Below, piece after piece: positions 32,327 through 41,069 of a DNA stretch of 64,000 nucleotides (the stretch's first letter is position 1; each line of letters starts with the position of its first letter). Location of the stretch: positions 186,001-250,000 of the forward strand of contig NZ_JAUQSZ010000006.1 of assembly GCF_030580995.1 (NCBI RefSeq), read 5' to 3'. The stretch is from Sphingomonas immobilis. Lineage in GTDB: Bacteria; Pseudomonadota; Alphaproteobacteria; Sphingomonadales; Sphingomonadaceae. Under the pieces are notes generated by a model, which was given only the letters and a program-made list of their open reading frames with translations, did not search any database and was not told the origin of the DNA. Both the position numbers and the translations under genes were made by a program.

Positions 32327-32495
32327 GCTACGCATAGTTACGGAACTCTAAATCGGTTCCCTCATTTCATCGACAAAAAACAACACTTCGTCGCACGCTT
32401 CCATTTGCGGTCATGCGGGAGTCGGTCACGCGCGCGGTCTCATCAGCACGGGGAGAGAGGGGACTCGAACCGAGTTTGAGTTGGGGAGTGTTGTG

Positions 32496-33095
32496 ATGGA
32501 CGGGCTGGCAACTGCATGCGCGATCTTGTGCAATCTTGCCGCGTCGGCGCCCGTCACGCACAGCACTCCCCTTGCTCCGATGACCGTTAAGCTCGCCGGG
32601 ATGGAACGCGGCATCACGATTGCCGGATACCATCTCGTCCCTGAATTGCGGCTGCGTACCACGCGCGTCTACACGGATTTTCCCGTGGTCGATGGGCCGG
32701 ACGGCGCGATGCAACGCCGTATCGGCAGTTCGATGATCGATCTGCACCCCAATCCGAACAGCGGCTTTCGCATTTCCGCCGGACTGCGGTTTCTGGAGGT
32801 CAGCTATATCGGCCGCGCCTATACCGAGAACAACAACGGCCTCCTGGCCGGCCCGCGCCTCGCGTCTTCGGGCGGTGCCGCCACGGGCTTTCGTCGCTTC
32901 ACGCCCGCCGCGACGGTCGGATATTCGCTGAACGTGCAGGATCGCATGTTCATCGGCGTGGAGGGCGGCACCGTCCTTGGTCGCGTCAATTCTGGTCCGC
33001 CGCGCGGTTTCGATCGCGAGCAGGGTCGCGACCCCGGTGCGATGAGCGGCGGCATGAACCCCGTCGCCAACATGACCTTCGCGCTGAAGCTCTAA
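32496..33095 (+). CDS. Exported hypothetical protein, possibly beta-rich outer-membrane type
   Basis: 199 residues with a short signal-like N-terminus (GLATACAILCNLAASAP). The mature part has alternating hydrophobic/aromatic stretches (GFRISAGLRFLEVSYIGRAY, FTPAATVGYSLNVQDRMFIG, ANMTFALKL) ending in a hydrophobic residue, as in small outer-membrane beta-barrels, but no family is recognised. GGGGAG lies ten bases before ATG 32496. A tRNA 3'-end-like fragment lies just upstream. Confidence 0.65.
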   Translation: MDGLATACAILCNLAASAPVTHSTPLAPMTVKLAGMERGITIAGYHLVPELRLRTTRVYTDFPVVDGPDGAMQRRIGSSMIDLHPNPNSGFRISAGLRFLEVSYIGRAYTENNNGLLAGPRLASSGGAATGFRRFTPAATVGYSLNVQDRMFIGVEGGTVLGRVNSGPPRGFDREQGRDPGAMSGGMNPVANMTFALKL

Positions 33096-33200
33096 CGCAG
33101 CCGTAAACCTGTACCGCACACTACAGGCACATTCAGGATCGATACGCGCAGGCCTGCGTAAACCAACTCTCGTCCGATCCCCGGACAAGAGGATGGTCCG

Positions 33201-33476
33201 ATGAAAACCACGACGAAACTTGCCGCCGCGCTTGGCCTGATGGTCGCCGGGCTCGGTATCTCCACGTCTGCTTCGGCACAATATTATGGTGGCCGCGGCT
33301 ACAATTACGATCACCGCGACGACCGCCGGTACGACCGCTACGATCGCCGCGACTGGCGCGACGGACGGCGCGGCTATTACGGCTACGATCGCGGCCGCCG
33401 CTACGGCTGGGGCAACAACCGCCGCTGCCACACCGAATGGCGCCATCACCGCCGCGTGACGGTCTGCTATCGCTGA
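33201..33476 (+). CDS. Small exported Arg/Tyr/Asp-rich protein
   Basis: 91 residues. Signal peptide (KLAAALGLMVAGLGISTSASA-Q is the cut region), then a low-complexity body of R, Y, D and G (repeats like YDRYDRRD) and two cysteines near the end (RRCHTEW, TVCYR) that may form one disulfide. Similar RYD-rich periplasmic proteins are frequent in sphingomonads; function unknown. Followed directly by a strong terminator. Confidence 0.8.
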   Translation: MKTTTKLAAALGLMVAGLGISTSASAQYYGGRGYNYDHRDDRRYDRYDRRDWRDGRRGYYGYDRGRRYGWGNNRRCHTEWRHHRRVTVCYR

Positions 33477-33484
33477 TATGAAGA

Positions 33485-33513
33485 GGGCGGCGGAGCGATC
33501 CGCCGCCCTTTTT
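33485..33513 (+). terminator. Rho-independent terminator
   Basis: GGGCGGCGGA and TCCGCCGCCC form a perfect 10-base stem with a GCGA tetraloop, followed by TTTTT, eight bases after the small exported protein's stop. It abuts the convergent nitronate monooxygenase stop at 33515. Confidence 0.93.
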
Positions 33514-33514
33514 C

Positions 33515-34918
33515 TCAATCGCCGGTCAGGATGCGATCGACGAGTTGCTTCACCGTCGGCACGAAGCCGTTCGAATAGAACGGGTCGCGCTTGAACTGGT
33601 AGGCGCCATGGCCCGCGAACATCAGGTTCTGCTCGACATCGCCGCCGTGCGCGATGTTCTGCAACGTGGACTGGATACAGAACGAGCGGGGATCGGCCAG
33701 CCGGCCGGTCGAATTGGTCTCGCTGTCCGCCCAGGACGAGAAAGCGCACTGGCTGAGGCAGCCCATGCAATCCGCCTGATCCTTGCGGATCACGCCCTTT
33801 TCCTCGGGCGTCACGAATACGAGCGTATTGTCGGGCGTCTTGAGCGCTTCGGTGAAGCCTGCCCCGAACCATTCGCGCGCGCGCAGCAGGTCGCCCCGCG
33901 TCACCCAGAAATTGCGGCCCTTCACGCCGACGTCGAGCTGGAAGGTGTGATCGCCCGCCTCCTGCTTCGAAAAGGCGATCTGGCGGTTCGAGCGTTCGTC
34001 GAGATTCTGCAGGAACGGGTTGCGCACCGCCGACGAGTAGAAGCCGGTCGGGGAGAAGCGGTGCAGCAGCACCTCGCCTTCCTCGATATGGGTGAGCCGC
34101 GCCTTCCACGCCTCCGGGATCGGGCTCTCGCGCGTCAGCAGCGGGCGCGTGCCGAACTGGAAGGCGATCGTGCCGAGCTCGGGATTGTCGATCCAGTCGC
34201 TCCAGTCGCGTAAGTACCAGACGCCGCCTGCCATCACGATCGGCACGTCGTCGGAAATGCCGCCCTCGCGCATCGTGTCGCGCAGCTCCTTCACGCGCGG
34301 ATAGGGATCCTGCGGCTTCAGCGGATCCTCGGCGTTGGACAGGCCGTTGTGACCGCCCGCCAGCCAGGGATCCTCGTAGACCACAGCCGACAGCCATTCC
34401 GAGGCCTTCGAATAGGCCCGCTTCCACAGCGCGCGGAAGGCGCGGCCGGAGCTGACGATCGGCAGATAGCTGACCTCGTAGGACGAGGCGATCTCGGACA
34501 GTTTGTACGGCATGCCCGCGCCACAGGTCACGCCCGAGACGAGGCCCCGCGTACGTTCGAGCACGCCGTGCAGGATACGCTGCGCGCCGCCCATTTCCCA
34601 CAGCACGTTGATGTTGATCGCGCCGTGCCCGCCGGCAATATCGAACGCGCGCTTCACCTGCTGGACGGCGCCTTCGATCGCATATTCGATCAACTCCTCA
34701 TGACGCTCGCGCCGAGTCAACGACTTGTAGATCTGCGGGATGATCTTGCCGTCGGGATCGTAGCTGTCGGCATTCACGGCCGATACGGTACCGATGCCGC
34801 CCGCGGCGGCCCAGGCCCCCGCGCTCGCATGATTGGTCGCGGCGACACCTTTCCCGCCCTCCACCAACGGCCAGACCTCCTGGCCGCGATAGACGATGGG
34901 CTTCAAACCTTTGAACAC
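33515..34918 (-). CDS. Nitronate monooxygenase / FMN oxidoreductase with a C-terminal cysteine-rich extension
   Basis: 467 residues, about 100 longer than classical 2-nitropropane dioxygenases. The FMN-binding TIM barrel is seen in AAAGGIGTVSAVN, LVSGVTCGAGMPYKL, VPIVMAGGVW and GTIAFQFGTRPLLT. The extra C-terminal part has DCMGCLSQCAFSSW and SFCIQST, four cysteines that could hold an Fe-S cluster or zinc. Family members oxidise alkyl nitronates or act as FMN-dependent reductases; the true substrate here is unknown. Confidence 0.88.
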   Translation of the reverse strand: MFKGLKPIVYRGQEVWPLVEGGKGVAATNHASAGAWAAAGGIGTVSAVNADSYDPDGKIIPQIYKSLTRRERHEELIEYAIEGAVQQVKRAFDIAGGHGAININVLWEMGGAQRILHGVLERTRGLVSGVTCGAGMPYKLSEIASSYEVSYLPIVSSGRAFRALWKRAYSKASEWLSAVVYEDPWLAGGHNGLSNAEDPLKPQDPYPRVKELRDTMREGGISDDVPIVMAGGVWYLRDWSDWIDNPELGTIAFQFGTRPLLTRESPIPEAWKARLTHIEEGEVLLHRFSPTGFYSSAVRNPFLQNLDERSNRQIAFSKQEAGDHTFQLDVGVKGRNFWVTRGDLLRAREWFGAGFTEALKTPDNTLVFVTPEEKGVIRKDQADCMGCLSQCAFSSWADSETNSTGRLADPRSFCIQSTLQNIAHGGDVEQNLMFAGHGAYQFKRDPFYSNGFVPTVKQLVDRILTGD

Positions 34919-34990
34919 CGGTACCTCCGAAGAAACATACGTTAGATATAGCCGATGGACGCGGCTTGACGAGAAAATTGCGACTCGCTG

Positions 34991-36127
34991 TCAGGTGAAC
35001 GCACCGGGCCGCCCAATGGCCTCAGCATAAAGCGCGGCGTAGCGCGCGATCATCGCCGCTTCGTCATATTCGGCCACCGCCTTCGTGCGGTTCTGCTCGC
35101 CCAGCCATTTGCGCGCAGCGGGTTCGCCGGCGGCGACCGACTGGAGCGCGTCGCGCAGCCGCACCTCGTCGATCGCGTTCTGGATGTAGGGCAGGTTTTC
35201 GGGCGCGACCATCGCGGCGATGTCGCCGACCGGCGGTGCAACGATCGGCAGGCCCGCCGCCATGCCCTCGACGATCGAGATCGGGAATTGCTCGCTTTGC
35301 GAGGACAGCGCCATGATGTCGAACAGGCCGATATATCTGTGCGGATCGGGCAGGAAGCCGGGCAACACGAGCTGATCCGCCAGCCCCATCGCCTCGGCCG
35401 CATCGAGGATCGCCTGCCGCTCCGGCCCCTCGCCGACGATCACCAGCCGCACCCGCCCCGGCATCCCGCCGACCGCGCGCACCAGCCGCGGCAGATCCTT
35501 GACCGGACGCAGACCGGCGAGCGTGCCGATGACGATCTCGCCGGGCTTGCGCTTGAGGCCGGGGATGGCGTCCGCTGCGGGCTTCTTCGCGTAGAGCGCG
35601 GTCGGGATGCCGTTGGCGATGCGGTGGACGCGGGTCCGTGGCTGCTTCCAGGTCTTCAGCGCGATCGTCTCGAGCGTCTGCGACGGCACGACCAGCGCAT
35701 GCGCGGCACCCAGCGCCATGCGGCGGTAGATGTTGCGCTCCAGCTTGAGCCCATCGATCTCGTCGCTGTTGAAACCGTCCTCGTGATGCACGACCGGCGG
35801 ACGCGGCCCGCGCGTCGCACGCCTGGCCATCACCCCGTCGATCGCACCCCAATTGTACGTCAGCACCAGATCGAAACGCCGCATGTAGCGCGCGATCGCC
35901 TCGTAACGCTTTACCGAAGGCCGCCCGGTCAGCGGCGGCGGATCCTGCGCGATCTCGTAGGAAATGTCTGGCGCGATGGCGTCCCGCGCACCGTATTGGT
36001 CGGGCATGCCGGAGACGATGGTATGCCGCGCGCGGTTTCCGAAGGCGTTCATCAGCCGGACGGCGCGCGCCTCCTTCCCGCCCAGATTGAACGTCGAATG
36101 GAAGTGGAGGATATTGACGGGAACCAC
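34991..36127 (-). CDS. GT4-type glycosyltransferase
   Basis: 378 residues, GT-B fold. N-terminal NILHFHSTFNLGGKEARAVRL (the GGxE/A nucleotide-sugar loop) and C-terminal Rossmann half with IGTLAGLRPVKDLPRLVRA, LVIVGEGPERQAI, VLPGFLPDPHRYIGLFD and SEQFPISIVEGMAAGLPIV, where the E-x7-E-like pair binds the sugar nucleotide. Likely in envelope or exopolysaccharide synthesis. GTG 36127 start. Same strand as the GH130 gene 51 bases upstream. Confidence 0.9.
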   Translation of the reverse strand: MVPVNILHFHSTFNLGGKEARAVRLMNAFGNRARHTIVSGMPDQYGARDAIAPDISYEIAQDPPPLTGRPSVKRYEAIARYMRRFDLVLTYNWGAIDGVMARRATRGPRPPVVHHEDGFNSDEIDGLKLERNIYRRMALGAAHALVVPSQTLETIALKTWKQPRTRVHRIANGIPTALYAKKPAADAIPGLKRKPGEIVIGTLAGLRPVKDLPRLVRAVGGMPGRVRLVIVGEGPERQAILDAAEAMGLADQLVLPGFLPDPHRYIGLFDIMALSSQSEQFPISIVEGMAAGLPIVAPPVGDIAAMVAPENLPYIQNAIDEVRLRDALQSVAAGEPAARKWLGEQNRTKAVAEYDEAAMIARYAALYAEAIGRPGAFT

Positions 36128-36178
36128 GGCTAAGCCCCCTGCCCGCGATCCGGGTCCGGCTCAAGCGCGATCGTTACG

Positions 36179-37294
36179 TCAGGCGAACACCTGCTTCCCA
36201 ACATGTGTGATCCGGCACGCCAAATCGGCCTCGCCGCTCGCCACGACATAATGATCGCCCGCGTCGGCGATGCCGGTCGTGAAGACGACGTTGTCGAGGT
36301 ACATGAGCTCCTTGAGCGGTTCGGTCAGCTCGGGCGCGGGTTCCAGCACGGGCGTGTCGCTGGTCACCACCACCTGCGCGGGATCGTCGCGGTCGAGGAT
36401 CGACCAATAGGTGCGATAGACGCCGACCACGCCCTTCGGTTCGACGCCGTGCCAGAGCGTCAGCCAGCCGCGATCGGTCAGCACTGGCGGGGCGCCTCCG
36501 CCCATGCGCGCGGTGGCGATGGTCTTGGAATGCGGGCGGATGCCGGGCTTGTCGTAAGGCTTCCAGTGCAGCGCGTCGGGCGAGCTGGCGAGGTTGATCG
36601 ACGGCCCCGCGCGCCATTCGCTGCCGGGCGGATAGGCGAAATAGAGGTCGCCGAGCGGGCGCGTCTGGGCAAAGTATTTGCCGGCGACCTGCCCCTCGAA
36701 GATCAGCATGTCCTTGTTCTGGTGATCGAGCACGAGGCCTTCTAGATGCCAGTCGAGTGCGTTGTCGGAAGAATAGAGCGAAGTCGCCTGTCGCTCCGGG
36801 CTCACCGAACAGGCGGTCATGAAATAGCGATCACCGACGCGGCTGACGCGCGCATCCTCGATCCCGTAACATTGGTACGGCGCGCGCGGCGCGATCGCCT
36901 TGTCGTAATGCACCGCCACGACTTCGCGTCCGTCCGCCGTCAGTTCTACCGGCAGCAGCCACGACAGCGACGTCAGCGCCATCACCTTCCATCCGGCGCT
37001 GCGCATCGCGAAGGCGCGCGGGTCGGTCGTATCGACGAAATCGAGCGGCCAAGGATCGAGCGCATAGCTATCGTCGTCCCACCGGATCGAATGGACGTGC
37101 TGGTCGACAATCGGATGCCGCAACGCCTCGGCCACGCGCACCATCAGCAGCAAATTGCCGTTCGCCAGCCGCGTGAGACCGGGGTTGAACGCCCCCAGCA
37201 CATAGGTTTCCGCGTCGAGCTTCCCCGCCAGCGGCGAGCGCGAAAGATCGACATCGGCGGGGCCGAACACGATGGCGTCGAAGATATGCGTCAT
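36179..37294 (-). CDS. GH130 family glycoside phosphorylase/hydrolase-like protein
   Basis: 371 residues predicted as a five-bladed propeller. Family features are NPGLTRLANGNLLLMVR near the start, YGIEDARVSRVGDRYF (substrate aspartate), IFEGQVAGKYF, GWLTLWHGVEPKG, and the closing LDNVVFTTGIADAGDHYVV with GEADLACRIT. Characterised GH130 enzymes are inverting phosphorylases or hydrolases of beta-mannosides. ATG 37294; longer frames are excluded by the hydrolase gene. Confidence 0.8.
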   Translation of the reverse strand: MTHIFDAIVFGPADVDLSRSPLAGKLDAETYVLGAFNPGLTRLANGNLLLMVRVAEALRHPIVDQHVHSIRWDDDSYALDPWPLDFVDTTDPRAFAMRSAGWKVMALTSLSWLLPVELTADGREVVAVHYDKAIAPRAPYQCYGIEDARVSRVGDRYFMTACSVSPERQATSLYSSDNALDWHLEGLVLDHQNKDMLIFEGQVAGKYFAQTRPLGDLYFAYPPGSEWRAGPSINLASSPDALHWKPYDKPGIRPHSKTIATARMGGGAPPVLTDRGWLTLWHGVEPKGVVGVYRTYWSILDRDDPAQVVVTSDTPVLEPAPELTEPLKELMYLDNVVFTTGIADAGDHYVVASGEADLACRITHVGKQVFA

Positions 37295-37308
37295 GCCGGC
37301 TAGACGGT

Positions 37309-38184
37309 TCACGCCGCCGCCGGTTCCGCCAGCACCCGCGCGAGCAGCCGGTCGATCCCCGCCGCCGCCTCGGGCTCGCTCAGGTTCGGGGCGTGGCCGA
37401 CGCGCGGCACCGTTACCAGTTCGGCCTTGTCGAGCGACGTCGCCATGCGCTGCGCCGTGGCGTCGGAAAGGAGATCGGAGAGCGCGCCGCGCACCACCAG
37501 AGTCGGCACGCCGTGCAGACGTTCCAGCGCCTTCCACATGTCGGGCCCCGCCTCGTTGCCGGGCACGCGGAACGGCTCGGCAATCTTCATGTCGTAATCG
37601 AGCACGATCCGCCCCGCGCTGTTCACGCGGTAGGCGCGCTTGGCCATCGTCAGCCATTGGTCGATGCCGTAGTCGGGAAATACCTCGGCATTGTTCTCGG
37701 CGACGGCGCGCGCGGCGTGCATCCAGGTCGGCCAGGTGTTCGACTTGCCGACATAGCCGCGAATCCGGTTTATCCCCGCCGCCTCGATCTCTGGCCCGAC
37801 ATCGTTGAGCAGCGCCCCCGCCAGTTTCTCGCGCACGGTGCCCGCCATCAGCATCGTGATGATACCGCCAAGCGACGTGCCGAACGCGACGAAGCTCGGC
37901 ACGGCAAGTTCTCCGAGCAGAGCCTCGATGTCCTGCAGATAGGTAAGCGGGACGTAGCTCATCGGCTCCTTGGCGTAGGCGCTCTCGCCGCGACCGCGCA
38001 GATCGAGCACGATCACGCGCCATTCGCCCGCCAGCCGCGCCGCGACGTCCTCGAAATCGCGCGCGTTGCGCGTCAGGCCGGGGATACAGACGATCGGCGG
38101 GCGATCGGAGGGCCCGGCATAGTCGCGATAATGGAGCCGCAGCCCGTCGTTCGACCACCAATAGCGGTTTTCGTATGCGGGCAT
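37309..38184 (-). CDS. Alpha/beta hydrolase
   Basis: 291 residues: oxyanion region IVCIPGLTRNARDF, DLRGRGES, nucleophile elbow FGTSLGGI, acid in GALSDLLSD and histidine in VGHAPNLSEP. No further specificity can be read. AGGAAG precedes ATG 38184 by six bases. It is 14 bases upstream of the GH130 start and so probably first in hydrolase-GH130-glycosyltransferase; divergent from selO. Confidence 0.9.
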   Translation of the reverse strand: MPAYENRYWWSNDGLRLHYRDYAGPSDRPPIVCIPGLTRNARDFEDVAARLAGEWRVIVLDLRGRGESAYAKEPMSYVPLTYLQDIEALLGELAVPSFVAFGTSLGGIITMLMAGTVREKLAGALLNDVGPEIEAAGINRIRGYVGKSNTWPTWMHAARAVAENNAEVFPDYGIDQWLTMAKRAYRVNSAGRIVLDYDMKIAEPFRVPGNEAGPDMWKALERLHGVPTLVVRGALSDLLSDATAQRMATSLDKAELVTVPRVGHAPNLSEPEAAAGIDRLLARVLAEPAAA

Positions 38185-38221
38185 GGTTGCTTCCTGTGGC
38201 TTGGAGCACCCATATCGCCGC

Positions 38222-39580
38222 ATGACCGCCTTCCCGCAAGCATATCGCCCCGATCCGCTGATTCTCGGCCTCGGCGACGCCTTTTACGATCCGGTGACGG
38301 CGGCGGACTTCCCCGAGATGCGCCTGCGCTTCCGCAACGACCGAGCGGTGGCGGAGGTCGGCCTCGACGGCCTGAGCGACGCAGAATGGTTGCGGCATTT
38401 CGGCCGGTTCGCGCCGCTGCCGGGCAACCTCCAGACACCGCTCGCGCTGCGCTACCACGGGCATCAGTTCCGTGTGTACAATCCCGATATCGGCGACGGG
38501 CGCGGCTTCACCTTCGCGCAGATGCGCGACGATCGCGACCGGCTGATGGACCTCGGCACCAAGGGCAGCGGCCAGACGCCGTGGAGCCGCTTCGGCGACG
38601 GCCGCCTGACGCTGAAGGGCGGCGTGCGCGAGGTGCTGGCGACCGAGATGTTGCAGGCGCTTGGCGTCGATACCTCGCGCAGCTTCTCGCTGATCGAGAC
38701 GGGGGAGGCGCTCGACCGCAATGACGAGCCCTCGCCGACGCGCTCGGCGGTGCTGGTGCGGCTTAGCCACGGCCATATCCGCATCGGCGCGTTCCAGCGG
38801 CTCGCCTACCACCGCGATGCGGAGAACATGGCGCGGCTGATCGACTACACGCTACGCAACCTGTTCGACGAGGAACCGGGCGACGAGCCCGCCACGCGCC
38901 TGCTCGATCTCGTCGTGGATCGCACCGCGACGCTCGCCGCGAGCTACATGGCGGCAGGATTCGTCCACGGTGTGCTCAATTCGGACAATATCAACGTGAC
39001 GGGCGAGAGTTTCGACTATGGCCCCTGGCGCTTCCTGCCGACCTGGGATCCGGCCTTCACCGCCGCCTATTTCGACCACGCGGGCCTTTACGCTTTCGGC
39101 CGCCAGCCCGAGGCGATCCATTGGGACGTGATGCAGCTCGCCGTCAGCCTGCGCACGGTCAGCGAAGCGCCCCCGCTGATCGCCGCGTTGGAGAGCTTCG
39201 GGGATCGCTATCAGGTCGCCGTATCGCGCGCGATCCTGTGGCGGCTGGGGCTAAGTCCGCGCGGGCTGGAGGAGGACGGCGCGCTGGTCGGCGCGATCGA
39301 GCGAGGGCTGCGTACCGCCAACGCTCCGGTTGATCGCTTCTTCTTCGGCGCCTTCGCCGCGCCTTTGCCCGAAGGCGAAGCCTTCGACGAGGCCCGCGCC
39401 CTCGCCACACCCTACAGGCCCCGCAAACCGCGCGATCACGCTTATTGGTCCGGCGCGCCGTGTTCGATACTGATCGACGAGGTCGAAGCGATCTGGTCTG
39501 CGATCGACCAAGGCGACGATTGGGCCCCGTTCGATGCCAAAATCGCCGCGATTCGCGAAATGGGCAGCGCGCTCGCATGA
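38222..39580 (+). CDS. selO: Protein adenylyltransferase SelO (YdiU/UPF0061)
   Basis: 452 residues. Pseudokinase that AMPylates proteins, with inverted ATP binding. Seen: YHGHQFRVYNPDIGDGRG, LGTKGSGQTPWSRFGDGRLT (the catalytic Lys region) and VHGVLNSDNINVTGESFDYG with the Mg-binding Asn/Asp. The bacterial enzyme protects from oxidative stress via glutaredoxin and other targets. No C-terminal selenocysteine/cysteine motif is visible in the last residues, as in short bacterial forms. ATG 38222. Confidence 0.95.
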   Translation: MTAFPQAYRPDPLILGLGDAFYDPVTAADFPEMRLRFRNDRAVAEVGLDGLSDAEWLRHFGRFAPLPGNLQTPLALRYHGHQFRVYNPDIGDGRGFTFAQMRDDRDRLMDLGTKGSGQTPWSRFGDGRLTLKGGVREVLATEMLQALGVDTSRSFSLIETGEALDRNDEPSPTRSAVLVRLSHGHIRIGAFQRLAYHRDAENMARLIDYTLRNLFDEEPGDEPATRLLDLVVDRTATLAASYMAAGFVHGVLNSDNINVTGESFDYGPWRFLPTWDPAFTAAYFDHAGLYAFGRQPEAIHWDVMQLAVSLRTVSEAPPLIAALESFGDRYQVAVSRAILWRLGLSPRGLEEDGALVGAIERGLRTANAPVDRFFFGAFAAPLPEGEAFDEARALATPYRPRKPRDHAYWSGAPCSILIDEVEAIWSAIDQGDDWAPFDAKIAAIREMGSALA

Positions 39581-39635
39581 AGCTTTCCGCAGCGCAGTAG
39601 ATTCCCCACAGAATCTGAGGCAAAGACAGCACCGG

Positions 39636-41066
39636 ATGGCCGCGACCGAAATCATTTCCTACGAACCCGCCACTGGCGCGGAACTGTGGCGCGGCCAGAT
39701 CGGCGACGTCGATGCCGAGGTCGCGACCGCGCGCGCGCATTGGGCGAGCTGGGCCTCGCGTCCGCTCGCCTATCGGATCGAGACGCTGCGCCGCTTTGCC
39801 AACGTCGTGCTGCGCCGCGCCGACGATTTTGCCGACCTGATCGCGCGCGAAACCGGCAAGCCGCTCTGGGAGGCCAGAACCGAGGTCGAGACCGTTCGCG
39901 CCAAGGTCGATATCTCGGTCTCGGCCTATTCGGAGCGCACCTCGCAGCGGCGGCTGGAAGGCGCGATGGGCAGCCGCATCGCGCTGCGGCACAAGCCGCA
40001 CGGCGTGCTGGCGGTGCTGGGGCCGTATAATTTCCCGGCGCATCTCCCCAACGGACACATCATCCCCGCTTTGCTGGCCGGCAATGCGGTGGTGTTCAAG
40101 CCTTCGGAAAAGACGCCCGCGAGCGGTGCGTTTCTGGTCGATTGCCTGCACGAAAGCGGCGTCCCGCCCGAATGTGTGCGCCTGCTGATCGGCGGGCCCG
40201 ACGAAGGCAAGGCGCTCGCCGCGCATCCCGGCATCGACGGGCTGCTGTTCACTGGCTCCGCGCGCACCGGCATCGCCATCAACCGCGCCTTCGCCAACAA
40301 GCCCGAGAAGATCCTCGCGCTCGAAATGGGCGGCAACAACCCGATCGTGGTGTGGGAATCACCCGATCTCCAGTCCGCCGCGACTGTGATCGTACAGTCC
40401 GCCTATATGACCGCCGGCCAGCGCTGCGCCGCCGCGCGTCGCCTGATCGTGGATGAGCGCGTCTATGACGAACTGATCGCGGAACTGACCAAGATCATCG
40501 GCCGCATGATCGTCGATGAACCGCATGCGCAGCCCGCACCCTTCATGGGCCCGGTGATCGACAAGGCGGCGGCCGACGAACTGTCCGAGGCGTTCCTCGA
40601 ACTGATCCTGCGCGGCGGCCGCCCGATCCGCCACCCGGAACGCCCCAAGGATGGCCTGCCCTTCCTGATGCCCGGCCTGATCGACACGACCGCGATGAAG
40701 GATCGCCCCGATATCGAGCTGTTCGGCCCGATCCTGCAGGTGATCCGCGTGCCCACGTTCGAGGCCGCGATCGCCGAAGCCAACAACACGCGCTACGGCC
40801 TGTCGGCGTCGCTGCTCAGCCAGAACCCGGCGCTCTACGACCAGTTCTGGGCCAATGCGCGCGCCGGCATCGTCAACTGGAACAAGCCGACCAACGGCGC
40901 CTCCTCAGGTGCGCCGTTCGGCGGCATCGGCTGGTCGGGCAATCACCGGCCGAGCGCTTACTACGCCGCCGACTACTGCGCCTATCCGGTCGCCTCCAGC
41001 GAGGCCGAGCAGATCCGCGCGAGCATCGGCGTGGGCCTGCGCGATTACGAGCCGATCGGCGATTAG
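39636..41066 (+). CDS. astD: Succinylglutamate-semialdehyde dehydrogenase
   Basis: 476 residues of the aldehyde dehydrogenase superfamily. Catalytic cysteine in TAGQRCAAARRL, glutamate in LALEMGGNNPIVV and the substrate-specific AstD features YNFPAHLPNGHIIPALLAGN and KPTNGASSGAPFGGIGWSGN. It oxidises N-succinylglutamate semialdehyde in arginine catabolism (AST pathway). The other ast genes are not nearby. 55 bases after selO. Confidence 0.93.
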   Translation: MAATEIISYEPATGAELWRGQIGDVDAEVATARAHWASWASRPLAYRIETLRRFANVVLRRADDFADLIARETGKPLWEARTEVETVRAKVDISVSAYSERTSQRRLEGAMGSRIALRHKPHGVLAVLGPYNFPAHLPNGHIIPALLAGNAVVFKPSEKTPASGAFLVDCLHESGVPPECVRLLIGGPDEGKALAAHPGIDGLLFTGSARTGIAINRAFANKPEKILALEMGGNNPIVVWESPDLQSAATVIVQSAYMTAGQRCAAARRLIVDERVYDELIAELTKIIGRMIVDEPHAQPAPFMGPVIDKAAADELSEAFLELILRGGRPIRHPERPKDGLPFLMPGLIDTTAMKDRPDIELFGPILQVIRVPTFEAAIAEANNTRYGLSASLLSQNPALYDQFWANARAGIVNWNKPTNGASSGAPFGGIGWSGNHRPSAYYAADYCAYPVASSEAEQIRASIGVGLRDYEPIGD

Positions 41067-41069
41067 CAC

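Noticed and set aside
33281..33440. Tandem repeat array in the RYD-rich exported protein
   Set aside because: Repetition is at the level of composition only; no regular DNA unit is seen.
32367..34601. 744-codon minus-strand frame through the nitronate monooxygenase region
   Set aside because: It is out of frame with the recognisable FMN-barrel protein and runs across the opposite exported-protein genes and a terminator.
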